Source: Bacteroidia bacterium (GTDB lineage Bacteria > Bacteroidota > Bacteroidia > NS11-12g > UBA9320). From it: DNA of 8,263 bases. Below the pieces are notes generated by a model, which was not told the origin of the DNA, did no database searches, and saw nothing but the letters and a program-made list of their open reading frames with translations. A program made the position numbers and the translations under genes. The stretch is from assembly GCA_029253325.1 (NCBI GenBank), contig JAQWZS010000106.1, positions 1 through 8,263 on the forward strand. Reading direction: 5' to 3'. The stretch's first letter is position 1, and each line of letters starts with the position of its first letter. Shown here in pieces: positions 1-6,930 of the stretch.

Positions 1-1
1 C

Positions 2-583
2 ATGATGTGGGGTAATGGAACAGCCGTTTACAAAGGGGGATGGACTTATGGTGTTCCCCACGGAAGAGGTCAGTATGTAGACTCTTTTGGAAATAAATAT
101 GAAGGGGATTTCAAACTTGGATTTTTCTGGGGGCAAGGAAAATTCTATTCAAAGAATTATAAATACTCTTACTCAGGCAGTTTTGTTATGAGCAAGAAAC
201 ATGGAGAAGGTAGAATAGGATATTCTAATAAAACTTCATATGTGGGAGAATGGCAACAAGACAAAATGCACGGACAAGGAACTTATAATATTAACGATCG
301 TTATTCATACACTGGTAGACTAGTTAACAATACATTCAATGGTCGAGGTACACTAAAAACCCCTGACGGATTAATAGACGGATATTTTAAAAATGGGAAA
401 CCACACGGTAAGTGTACTCAATCAACCGCTGACGGAATTCAATCATTGACAGGAAATTTCGTAAATGGTAAGAAAAATGGACTTTTCGATGTAACAATTC
501 TAGGAAATAAAAGTACCATCACTTATCAAGATGATATTGAAATCAAGAAAGGACCGATTGACGGAACATTAATCGATGAGTAA
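2..583 (+). CDS. MORN-repeat protein, 5' partial
   Basis: The reading frame is open to the left edge and yields 193 visible residues made almost entirely of MORN repeats, roughly 23 residues each, with the pattern Y-x-G-x-(W/F)-x-x-G-x-x-H-G-x-G. Repeats begin near residues 10, 33, 57, 80, 103, 125 and 149. The first three to five are good (for example YVGEWQQDKMHGQGTY at 80-95) and the last two are degenerate. The first visible residues, MMWGNGTA, look like the second half of a further repeat, so the true start probably lies outside the window and the ATG at position 2 is unlikely to be it. No signal peptide or membrane segment is visible in this part. MORN repeats form elongated beta-hairpin solenoids; in bacteria their partners are mostly unknown, and the missing N-terminus could carry a signal or another domain. 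The 3' end overlaps the convergent aspartate kinase gene by 15 bp. MORN identity is firm; function is unknown. Confidence 0.85.
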   Translation: MMWGNGTAVYKGGWTYGVPHGRGQYVDSFGNKYEGDFKLGFFWGQGKFYSKNYKYSYSGSFVMSKKHGEGRIGYSNKTSYVGEWQQDKMHGQGTYNINDRYSYTGRLVNNTFNGRGTLKTPDGLIDGYFKNGKPHGKCTQSTADGIQSLTGNFVNGKKNGLFDVTILGNKSTITYQDDIEIKKGPIDGTLIDE

Positions 584-1840
584 TAGTTGAAGAGCAGAAC
601 TTGATTTTTGCTCCAAGGCTATCTTACGATCATCAATAATTTTTTCAAGCTGAGAATTTGAGTCATTGTAATTGAATACAGTCAATAAAGTATAGCCCGA
701 TTTAATATTCACGGTAAATTTATCTTTCAATTCCTCGAGTAATGCTGAAGTTTTGGTATCATTCATGTTAAAACAAGACATGAAGCTAATTGCAGAATTT
801 TGCATCAAATTCAATTGGATGCCTACTGCATTAAATTTACTGAAGATAATTTCGAGGTTGTCCTCAACTATAAAAGAAAAATCGCGAGACGCAATCGTCA
901 TCAATGACTGATTCTTTTTAATTATATAGCATTGAGTGTCATTCAGAGTTCGGCTATCATTCTCAATTACTTCTGTACCTGGTAATAATGGATCTACAAA
1001 CGATTTCACAAAAAGTGGAATCGCTTTATTTTTTAAGGGTTGTATAGTTTTTGGATGAATAACTGAGGCTCCATAATAAGCTAATTCAATAGCCTCATTA
1101 TAGGAAACTTTGGGTATCAACTGAGCTTCTGAAAACTGTTTTGGGTCAGCATTCATAATCCCTTCGACATCCTTCCAGATGGTCACTGACTCTGCATCTA
1201 AACAAAAAGCGAAAATAGCTGCAGAATAATCTGAACCTTCTCTGCCAAGTGTTGTATTCTTATGATTAATATCTCTACCAATAAAACCTTGAGTAATGAT
1301 TGGTTGCCTCTCTGCTAATGGTTTAAGACTATTTTGGATAAGCGGAACAGACTCTTCCCAAAGAACACTTGCAGATCTGTGTTTTGAGCTTGTAATAACG
1401 AAATTTCGTGCATCGATCCATCTATTCTTTACCCCAAACTTATTGAGATAGGTGCTCACTATCTTGGTTGATATTAGCTCCCCAAATGGAACAATCTTAT
1501 CATACTCCATATCATAAGTGGAAGACTCATCCCTTCTTTTCTCGATGATACACTCTAATTCAATCAAGAGATTATCTACTTCGTAATAATCATTTTCATC
1601 CTTGATTAATGATTCTGTAATTTGCTGATGAAATGACTTAATTTCAGCAAATATTTCTTTCTTCGAATCCTTACTGAAATAGTATGCGTCAACCAACTCT
1701 TCTAACTTATTGGTAATTTTACCCATAGCAGAAATAACTACCAATAAAGGACCTTGTCCATAATCTTGAAGAACAGAAGCTACATTTTTAACGGCCTCTG
1801 CATCTTTCACACTTGCACCTCCAAATTTGAATACTCTCAT
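569..1840 (-). CDS. Aspartate kinase (monofunctional)
   Basis: This 423-residue protein phosphorylates L-aspartate with ATP, the first step to lysine, threonine, methionine and diaminopimelate, in the cytoplasm. Visible motifs: KFGGASV (5-11, nucleotide/substrate loop), VVISAMGKITNKL (34-46), PFGELIST (118-125), TTLGREGSDYSAA (196-208), WKDVEGIMNADP (222-233) and ELAYYGASVIHPKTI (252-266). Residues from about 310 form the C-terminal ACT regulatory region (TIASRDFSF, then NAVGIQLNLMQNSAISF), where end-product amino acids bind in this family. The region is slightly short for two full ACT modules, but the length is within what I expect for Bacteroidota enzymes. No homoserine dehydrogenase domain follows, so this is the unfused form. 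Which amino acid inhibits it cannot be read from sequence, so I give no lysC/thrA symbol. The ATG at 1838-1840 directly precedes the universal N-terminal motif. It diverges from fbp across 42 bp and overlaps the MORN gene end by 15 bp. Confidence 0.95.
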   Translation of the reverse strand: MRVFKFGGASVKDAEAVKNVASVLQDYGQGPLLVVISAMGKITNKLEELVDAYYFSKDSKKEIFAEIKSFHQQITESLIKDENDYYEVDNLLIELECIIEKRRDESSTYDMEYDKIVPFGELISTKIVSTYLNKFGVKNRWIDARNFVITSSKHRSASVLWEESVPLIQNSLKPLAERQPIITQGFIGRDINHKNTTLGREGSDYSAAIFAFCLDAESVTIWKDVEGIMNADPKQFSEAQLIPKVSYNEAIELAYYGASVIHPKTIQPLKNKAIPLFVKSFVDPLLPGTEVIENDSRTLNDTQCYIIKKNQSLMTIASRDFSFIVEDNLEIIFSKFNAVGIQLNLMQNSAISFMSCFNMNDTKTSALLEELKDKFTVNIKSGYTLLTVFNYNDSNSQLEKIIDDRKIALEQKSSSALQLLLID

Positions 1841-1847
1841 TAAAGAT

Positions 1848-1855
1848 TAAATTTG
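1848..1855 (+). promoter_or_regulatory. Bacteroidota-type promoter for fbp (-7 element)
   Basis: TAAATTTG at 1848-1855 matches the Bacteroidota -7 consensus TAnnTTTG exactly. A TTTG at 1826-1829 lies 18 bp upstream, a suitable distance for the -33 TTG element; it falls inside the first codons of the divergent aspartate kinase gene. A start of transcription near 1860-1863 is inferred, giving a leader of about 20 nt before the ATG at 1883. The element overlaps the TTG at 1853, which argues against that TTG as the start codon. Confidence 0.55.
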
Positions 1856-1882
1856 TGGCAATATTACCAAATAATAATTTTA

Positions 1883-2875
1883 ATGAGAACTAATAAAGTA
1901 ATAAGTCTGAGTCAGTTTATCGCAGACCAACAGAATAAATTTCCAGATGCAAGTGGAGACCTATCTAAAATTTTCAGAGATTTCAAATTCGCAGCAAAAA
2001 TCGTAAATAGGGACGTCCGGAAAGCAGGCCTTGTTGACGTTCTTGGGGCTTTTGGGACAGTTAATGTGCAAGGCGAAGAAGTAAAAAAATTAGACATCAT
2101 AGCAAACGAAGAATTCAAATCTTCTCTAACACTTGGCGGAGATTGTTGTGCAATTATATCTGAAGAAGAGGAAGACATTCATCAAATAGAAACAACACTA
2201 AATCAAGACAGCAAATACATTATAGCCATAGATCCACTTGACGGAAGTAGTAATATTGATGTCAATGCATCCATAGGAACTATATTTTCTGTGTATCAGC
2301 GTAAAAGTCCTGTAGGTGGACCCGTAACCATGGAAGATGTCCTTCAAAAAGGAATTAATCAGGTAGCTGCAGGATATATAATTTATGGAAGTAGTACAAT
2401 GCTCGTTTTTACTACTGGACAAGGAGTAAACGCTTTTACATTAGACTCATCTATTGGTGACTTCTGTTTAAGTCATCCTAATATCAAAATTCCCTCAAAG
2501 GGTAATATATATTCTGTCAATGAAGGAAACTACGATCAATTTGACCAGAATATCAAAGACTACATTGATTTTTGCAGAAATTCCATCGACAAAAAAGCAT
2601 ACAGTGCTAGATATATTGGAAGTATGGTAGCAGATTTTCATAGAAACTTGCTCAAAGGCGGTATTTTTATGTATCCTTCAACCACGGACTCACCTAACGG
2701 TAAGCTTAGACTCATGTTTGAAAGTAATCCCATGGCTTTCATCACCGAACAAGCAGGCGGAATAGCTACTACTGGCAAGGGGCGTATTCTTGAATTAGAA
2801 CCCACAGAAATACATCAACGAAACCCCGTTATCATGGGAAGTTCAGACATGGTAAAAAAAGCATTATCATACTAA
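1883..2875 (+). CDS. fbp: Fructose-1,6-bisphosphatase, class I
   Basis: This 330-residue enzyme hydrolyses fructose 1,6-bisphosphate to fructose 6-phosphate, the committed step of gluconeogenesis, with divalent metal ions in the cytoplasm. Visible motifs: an N-terminal helix region like the AMP-binding part of the family (GDLSKIFRDFKFAAKIVNRD, 25-44), KLDIIANEEF (69-78), metal-ligand acidic run SEEEE (93-97), DPLDGSSNIDVNASIGTIF (117-135, the family signature with metal-binding DPLDGSSN), YSVNEGNY (210-217), YSARYIGSMVADFHR (240-254), and GKLRLMFESNPMAFITEQAG (273-292). Length is normal. The frame is open back to a TTG at 1853, but the ATG at 1883 is preferred: the ten extra residues are not typical of the family and the TTG sits inside the putative promoter. 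The upstream region has no Shine-Dalgarno, only A/T, as is usual in Bacteroidota. The stop is followed at once by the ATG of a small lipoprotein, suggesting co-transcription. Confidence 0.97.
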   Translation: MRTNKVISLSQFIADQQNKFPDASGDLSKIFRDFKFAAKIVNRDVRKAGLVDVLGAFGTVNVQGEEVKKLDIIANEEFKSSLTLGGDCCAIISEEEEDIHQIETTLNQDSKYIIAIDPLDGSSNIDVNASIGTIFSVYQRKSPVGGPVTMEDVLQKGINQVAAGYIIYGSSTMLVFTTGQGVNAFTLDSSIGDFCLSHPNIKIPSKGNIYSVNEGNYDQFDQNIKDYIDFCRNSIDKKAYSARYIGSMVADFHRNLLKGGIFMYPSTTDSPNGKLRLMFESNPMAFITEQAGGIATTGKGRILELEPTEIHQRNPVIMGSSDMVKKALSY

Positions 2876-3133
2876 ATGAAAATCAAATTTGTGAAAATAC
2901 TATTGCTTTTAGGGCCATTAATTGTACTTACACTTAGCTGTAAAAAAGAGTGTTTTACAGACTCAAAATGTCAAGAAAATCCTCAAAATGACTCATCACT
3001 ATGTATGGCATATTTTGAATCTTGGATATACTATGCTGATGAAAACAAATGTAAATATGAGGGTTATAGTGGATGTTCTCCTATTGGTTTTGAAACAAAA
3101 TCTGAATGTGAAAAATGCGATTGTAATCGCTAA
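2876..3133 (+). CDS. Small Cys-rich lipoprotein with Kunitz/BPTI-like domain
   Basis: An 85-residue protein with a lipoprotein signal: basic start (MKIKFVK), hydrophobic core (about 8-20) and lipobox LTLSC with the lipidated Cys at 22. The mature part has eight further cysteines (26, 32, 43, 59, 67, 78, 81, 83). Cys32-43-59-67-78-83 resembles the six-Cys Kunitz pattern: 15 residues between 43 and 59 and 7 between 59 and 67, identical to the C14-C30-C38 spacing of BPTI; the other intervals differ by one or two. Trp50, Tyr52, Tyr64, Gly66 and Phe72 fall where BPTI has Tyr21, Tyr23, Tyr35, Gly37 and Phe45. The residue at the reactive P1 position would be Met44. BPTI Gly12 and Phe33 are not conserved. 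The inferred role is an envelope-anchored protease inhibitor or simply a disulfide-stabilised lipoprotein; inhibition is unproven. Its ATG directly abuts the fbp stop (no gap), suggesting translational coupling. The gene is certain enough; the fold assignment is moderate. Confidence 0.8.
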   Translation: MKIKFVKILLLLGPLIVLTLSCKKECFTDSKCQENPQNDSSLCMAYFESWIYYADENKCKYEGYSGCSPIGFETKSECEKCDCNR

Positions 3134-3145
3134 AAATAGTATTAC
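3123..3145. terminator. Possible bidirectional hairpin between convergent genes
   Basis: An imperfect inverted repeat spans the 8 bp gap between the lipoprotein stop and the helicase stop: GTAAT (3123-3127) pairs with ATTAC (3141-3145), and CTA (3130-3132) pairs with TAG (3137-3139) around an AAAA loop, with a small 2x1 internal bulge. T-rich stretches follow on both strands (TTATTCGGTTTCTT on +, CATTTTTC on -). The stem is weak and AT-rich, so this is only a candidate terminator serving both genes. Confidence 0.28.
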
Positions 3146-4407
3146 TTATTCGGTTTCTTAGATTTTCGTTTGAATCGATGATATCGCTTATTATTCGATT
3201 TTTTATTTTGAGATAGGTTGGATGAACCTCTGGCATTTTGTTTCATTCGTTTCTTACCTCCTTCAACTGGACCTTTAGTTGGCTCAAATCCCTCTACTAC
3301 CCCACTTTGAATTTGCATACCCAAAAGCTTTTCAATAGACGTCAAATATTCTTGCTCTTCACTACATACTAACGACATAGCAATACCACTCGCACCAGCT
3401 CTTCCTGTCCTTCCTATACGGTGCACATAATCCTCAGGCACATTAGGCAACTCATAATTAATGACATAAGGTAATAATGGAATATCCAACCCACGAGCGG
3501 CAATATCAGTAGCTACTAAAACACTCACTTCCCCACTTTTAAAATTAGCCAATGCTTTTGTTCGAGCAGATTGAGATTTATTCCCATGAATTGCAGCTGC
3601 TGTGATTTTTGCCTTTTCTAATTTTTGAGCAAGTCGATTTGCACCATGTTTGGTTCGAGTAAAAATGAGTACTTGATGCCAATTACCTTCCCAAATTAAT
3701 TTAGTAATTAATTCTGTCTTTCGTTTTGCATCTACGCGATAAACTGCTTGATCTATTCGTTCCGCAGTAGAATTCTCTGGAGTAGCCTCAACAATTTTAG
3801 GGTCTGTTAAAAGTCCATTCGCCAACTTTTTTATTTCCTTTGAAAATGTAGCTGAAAAGAGCAGATTCTGACGTTTTTGAGGCATCATTTGAATAATTTT
3901 TTTAATGTCTCTTAAAAATCCCATATCCAGCATTCGGTCGGCTTCATCAAGAACCATAAACTCTAGATTTTTTAGTGATAAGTGCCCCTGTTGATGTAGG
4001 TCCATTAATCGACCAGGAGTAGCTACTAGTATATCCACACCTTGTTTGAGTGCAGCAACCTGAGGGTTTTGATTTACTCCACCAAAGATGACGGTGCTTC
4101 GTATATTCACGTATTTACTATACGATTGAACATCCTCTAATACTTGAGCTGCTAATTCTCTTGTTGGTGTTAAAATAAGTGCCTTGATTTCTTTACGACC
4201 TGAGTTATTACCTCTCGTAAGAATCTGGATCATTGGTATGGCAAACCCAGCTGTTTTTCCTGTACCTGTCTGAGCACTTGCTAAAATATCAAACCCTTGA
4301 AGAATTAATGGTATTGATTTTTCTTGGATTGGGCTTGGATTCGTGTAATTTTTATCTCCAATTGCCTTTAGTAATGGGTCTATAAGACCTAAATCTTTAA
4401 ATGTCAT
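3142..4407 (-). CDS. DEAD-box RNA helicase, RhlE type
   Basis: A 421-residue ATP-dependent RNA helicase of superfamily 2. Motifs in order: Q motif with Phe3 and PSPIQ (24-28), motif I AQTGTGKT (45-52), Ia PTRELAAQ (81-88), GG (109-110), Ib TPGR (130-133), II DEAD (154-157), III SAT (185-187), IV VLIFT (246-250), V ATDIAARGLDI (299-309), VI HRIGRTGR (329-336). All catalytic motifs are intact. The tail from about 381 is Lys/Arg/Asn-rich and probably disordered, as in RhlE proteins that use it to hold RNA. The family remodels structured RNA in ribosome assembly and decay and is often cold-induced; the specific target here is unknown. The frame extends to a TTG at 4414-4416, but the ATG at 4405-4407 gives MTFKDLGL, the usual RhlE start, so it is preferred. 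It ends 8 bp from the convergent lipoprotein gene and has its own promoter candidate in the gap after nadE. Confidence 0.95.
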   Translation of the reverse strand: MTFKDLGLIDPLLKAIGDKNYTNPSPIQEKSIPLILQGFDILASAQTGTGKTAGFAIPMIQILTRGNNSGRKEIKALILTPTRELAAQVLEDVQSYSKYVNIRSTVIFGGVNQNPQVAALKQGVDILVATPGRLMDLHQQGHLSLKNLEFMVLDEADRMLDMGFLRDIKKIIQMMPQKRQNLLFSATFSKEIKKLANGLLTDPKIVEATPENSTAERIDQAVYRVDAKRKTELITKLIWEGNWHQVLIFTRTKHGANRLAQKLEKAKITAAAIHGNKSQSARTKALANFKSGEVSVLVATDIAARGLDIPLLPYVINYELPNVPEDYVHRIGRTGRAGASGIAMSLVCSEEQEYLTSIEKLLGMQIQSGVVEGFEPTKGPVEGGKKRMKQNARGSSNLSQNKKSNNKRYHRFKRKSKKPNK

Positions 4408-4457
4408 AATATTCAACTATTGTGAAATGACAATCCAAAGACCTCACTCCTTTTATG

Positions 4458-4465
4458 CAAATGTA
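4458..4465 (-). promoter_or_regulatory. Putative promoter -7 element for the helicase gene
   Basis: Read on the minus strand, 4465-4458 is TACATTTG, an exact fit to the Bacteroidota -7 consensus TAnnTTTG, about 50 bp upstream of the helicase ATG at 4407. No clear TTG -33 element is seen at the expected distance; that region is instead occupied by a short palindrome (4476-4492). Transcription would begin near 4450, leaving a leader of about 43 nt that starts close to an AAAAGGAG run too far from the ATG to act as its ribosome-binding site. Confidence 0.4.
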
Positions 4466-4475
4466 TTCACGAAGC

Positions 4476-4492
4476 TAGAGTGAATTACTCTA
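4476..4492. repeat. 6-bp inverted repeat in the nadE-helicase gap
   Basis: TAGAGT (4476-4481) and ACTCTA (4487-4492) are perfect reverse complements separated by 5 bases. The dyad lies where the -33 region of the putative helicase promoter would be, so it could be a protein-binding operator. It could also be a weak hairpin after nadE, but no T tract follows it on the minus strand, which speaks against a terminator. Confidence 0.35.
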
Positions 4493-4545
4493 CTTATAAT
4501 TAGTAATTTAAATGAAGTAAAATAGTGGACACTTTAAAATAGAAA

Positions 4546-6183
4546 TTAATGGTCGTATCGAGCAACAATAGGCATTTGCCTTCCTATCCCAAATGCTTTG
4601 TGACTAATTCTAAGTGTTGGAGAGGCTTGAAACCGTTTATACTCATTTTTATCAACCAGTCGAATAATTCTTCGAACTAAATCTTCCTCAATTCCAAGTT
4701 TAGTAATTTCTCTCCAGCCTTTTTGCTCCTCGATATAATGAAAAAGTATTTTATCTAGGACAGAATAAGCAGGTAAGGAATCACTGTCTTTTTGATTTGG
4801 TCTTAGTTCTGCACTAGGCTCTTTATCAATAATTTCCTGTGGAATAACCTTATTTGATCTGTTCATGAATCTCGCTAACTCATAAACTTGTTCTTTGTAT
4901 AAGTCTCCTATCACTGACAAGCCACCACACATATCTCCATACAACGTGCTATATCCAACAGCACTCTCACTTTTGTTACTCGTATTGAGGACGAAATAAC
5001 CAAATTTGTTACTAATTGCCATTAAAATAACACCTCGACTTCTGGCTTGAATATTTTCTTCAGTTACATCCTCATCTAAACCCTCAAACTCTTCTTTTAA
5101 TGTCATATTTAATGACTCAACAGTTTGTTCGATTGAAATAATTCGATAAGGAGAATTTAAATTTTTAGCTAATGCTACAGCATCATTTACAGAACCCTCG
5201 CTGCTGTATTTACTTGGCATCATAATGGCTCTGACATTCTCACCTCCTAAGGCTTTTGCAGCCAATGCATGAACTACTGCACTATCAATACCCCCACTAC
5301 TTCCAATCACGGCTTTTTTAAAGCCCATCTTACCAAAATAATCTCTAATTCCCATTAAAAGAGCATCGTGAATAAGTGCAATATCATAGTCATAATAGTC
5401 CTGATGGTTATCTGGATATACTGAACCACTTGACCACTCAATCAATTTAAAGTCCTCATGATAAAAAGTACACTCTTCGACGATATCCCCATTTCTATTG
5501 ATAAACATAGAACCTCCATCGAAAAGAATATCGGTGTTACCTCCTACTTGATTAACATAAAATAAAGGCAAATCATATCTTTTAGCATTTTGTTGCATTC
5601 GATTTCGACGTTTTTCAACATGATTGTAACTATATGGTGAGCCACTCAGATTTATCATTAAAGAGGGATCTTGTTTCTTTAGCTCATCCATTGGAATGGC
5701 TTCATACATTTTCTCATCGTCAATATTCCAAAGATCTTCACATATAGTAATGGCTAATTTTTCACCTCTAAAAGGCACACATTCGAATATTTTGTTTGAT
5801 TCGAAGTATCGATATTCATCAAACACATCATAGGTCGGCAATAATGTTTTATCAATTCGTTTCAACAGTTTTTTATTCTCATAAAAAAAAGCAGAATTGT
5901 ACAACTTTTTACCTTGCTCTAAATTGCTCCATGATGGTGATCCGACAATCACTCCTATTCCACTAGAATTTTCTCCAATTAATTTCACAGCAGATTCACA
6001 ACGATCTATAAAATTTGGATAGTCTAGTAAGTCTTTAGGAGAATAACCACAAACTGCTAATTCTGAAAAGATAATTAAGTCAACATTTTCTACTTTTGCC
6101 TTAGAAATTGCACCTAAAATTTTAGCCGTATTCCCATCAATGTCACCAATGATATAGTTAAGTTGAGATATGACTATCTTCAT
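4546..6183 (-). CDS. nadE: Glutamine-dependent NAD+ synthetase
   Basis: A 545-residue two-domain enzyme making NAD+ from deamido-NAD+, ATP and glutamine, the last step of NAD synthesis, in the cytoplasm. The N-terminal nitrilase-type glutaminase domain (about 1-250) shows the Glu-Lys-Cys triad: Glu41 in FSELAVCGYSP, Lys112 in RIDKTLLPTYDVFDEYRYF, and Cys148 in AITICEDLW. It releases ammonia that is channelled to the C-terminal synthetase domain (about 265-545), with the PP-loop SSGGIDSAV (295-303), ARSRG (380-384), NTSNKSE (400-406), YGDMCGG (415-421), PSAELRPNQKDSDSLP (456-471) and the C-terminal RISHKAFGIGRQMPIVARY. Length and all key residues are normal for the bacterial glutamine-using form. 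The ATG at 6181-6183 gives the standard start MKIVISQLNY. It lies 8 bp downstream of the beta-barrel gene on the same strand, so the two are probably co-transcribed. Confidence 0.97.
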   Translation of the reverse strand: MKIVISQLNYIIGDIDGNTAKILGAISKAKVENVDLIIFSELAVCGYSPKDLLDYPNFIDRCESAVKLIGENSSGIGVIVGSPSWSNLEQGKKLYNSAFFYENKKLLKRIDKTLLPTYDVFDEYRYFESNKIFECVPFRGEKLAITICEDLWNIDDEKMYEAIPMDELKKQDPSLMINLSGSPYSYNHVEKRRNRMQQNAKRYDLPLFYVNQVGGNTDILFDGGSMFINRNGDIVEECTFYHEDFKLIEWSSGSVYPDNHQDYYDYDIALIHDALLMGIRDYFGKMGFKKAVIGSSGGIDSAVVHALAAKALGGENVRAIMMPSKYSSEGSVNDAVALAKNLNSPYRIISIEQTVESLNMTLKEEFEGLDEDVTEENIQARSRGVILMAISNKFGYFVLNTSNKSESAVGYSTLYGDMCGGLSVIGDLYKEQVYELARFMNRSNKVIPQEIIDKEPSAELRPNQKDSDSLPAYSVLDKILFHYIEEQKGWREITKLGIEEDLVRRIIRLVDKNEYKRFQASPTLRISHKAFGIGRQMPIVARYDH

Positions 6184-6191
6184 GAGAAATT

Positions 6192-6914
6192 TTAAAAAAG
6201 TACACCGACTGAGACAGCAAAGTAATTGTTTTTGGCATCTGCTGTCTTATCCTTAACAAACATATCAGTAAATGTGTTCGCAAATCGGACACCTGCTTGT
6301 AAACTTGTACTACCCGCCATCCTATATTCTACTCCACCTCCTATAATCAGTGGAAAACGGAACAAAAATACCTTATCATCAAAATTGTCTAAGGTGAAAT
6401 CATCCCCCTCGTCATCATTAACACGGTAATCTGTTGGATCTAAGTCCTTTATACTTTGTGGAATATCTCCAGATGTAATTGATGCACGAGCGTTTAACGC
6501 AAAACCAGGAGAAAAACCAAAGTTACCGTAATATACCAAATTACCAATTTCTTTGGTATTCAACTTCATACTTATTGGAATTTCTAAATACTGAATAGTA
6601 TACTTATAATTCAAACTTGAAATCTTGGTATTACTAATATCATTCACAAATGACTGCTCTGAAGTTAGATTGAACTTACTATTTATCTGTGATAGCAATA
6701 ATTCTGCATGAAGACCATAAGTTGAGTTGATTGCATACTCTCCCATTAATCCATAGGCAAAACCCACAGATGTTCCGTCATTTTCTATGGTCTTGTCAGT
6801 ACCTGATAACCAGCCAAAGTTAGAAGCACCTTTAAGTCCAAATCTAAATGAATTTTGTGCAAAAGATAGTTGCGTTAATAGCAAACCTAGCGTTAGTATT
6901 GTAATGTTTTTCAT
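6192..6914 (-). CDS. Outer-membrane beta-barrel protein (PorT-like family)
   Basis: A 240-residue protein with a clear Sec signal peptide (MKNITILTLGLLLTQLSFA, cleavage likely after Ala19 before QN). The rest alternates in the manner of an eight- to ten-strand barrel, with features common in the Bacteroidota PorT-like outer-membrane family: FRFGLKGASNFGWL after cleavage (23-36), QYLEIPISMKL (108-118), YYGNFGFSPGFALNA (128-142), IGGGVEYRM (191-199) and a final strand YFAVSVGVLF ending in Phe, as outer-membrane barrels usually do. Residues 157-180 form a very acidic loop (11 of 24 are Asp or Glu), which may face outward and bind cations (inference). PorT itself works with the type 9 secretion system, but this subfamily is large and nothing here shows it is PorT. 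The gene starts 16 bp from the divergent gldB start and probably leads an operon with nadE. The pairing with nadE has no obvious metabolic meaning. Confidence 0.85.
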   Translation of the reverse strand: MKNITILTLGLLLTQLSFAQNSFRFGLKGASNFGWLSGTDKTIENDGTSVGFAYGLMGEYAINSTYGLHAELLLSQINSKFNLTSEQSFVNDISNTKISSLNYKYTIQYLEIPISMKLNTKEIGNLVYYGNFGFSPGFALNARASITSGDIPQSIKDLDPTDYRVNDDEGDDFTLDNFDDKVFLFRFPLIIGGGVEYRMAGSTSLQAGVRFANTFTDMFVKDKTADAKNNYFAVSVGVLF

Positions 6915-6930
6915 AATTATTAATATTTAA

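Noticed and set aside
1868..1876. TATTATTTG on the minus strand as an aspartate kinase promoter
   Set aside because: It has one base too many between TA and TTTG, and no TTG element lies at a suitable distance upstream.
1853..1882. TTG start giving fructose-bisphosphatase ten extra N-terminal residues
   Set aside because: The TTG lies inside an exact -7 promoter match, and the ATG at 1883 fits the family's usual start better.
1912..2422. Two minus-strand open frames (1912-2178 and 2198-2422) inside fbp
   Set aside because: They lie fully antisense to a strongly conserved enzyme, and their products resemble no family.
2922..3161. 79-residue plus-strand frame overlapping the lipoprotein gene
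   Set aside because: A shifted-frame shadow; the lipoprotein frame has a signal peptide, lipobox and patterned cysteines, while this one has nothing recognisable.
4408..4416. TTG start for the DEAD-box helicase three codons upstream of the ATG
   Set aside because: The ATG at 4405-4407 gives the standard RhlE N-terminus MTFKDLG; the TTG adds nothing recognisable.
4419..4434. ATTGT-6-ACAAT inverted repeat in the helicase leader
   Set aside because: Only five weak base pairs in AT-rich DNA; too likely by chance to annotate.
4524..4533. AGTG-GA-CACT dyad shortly after the nadE stop as a terminator
   Set aside because: A two-base loop cannot form the full stem, and no strong T tract follows on the minus strand.
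6226..6429. 67-residue plus-strand frame opposite the barrel gene
   Set aside because: Antisense shadow with a composition typical of the reverse strand; no start signal or family resemblance.
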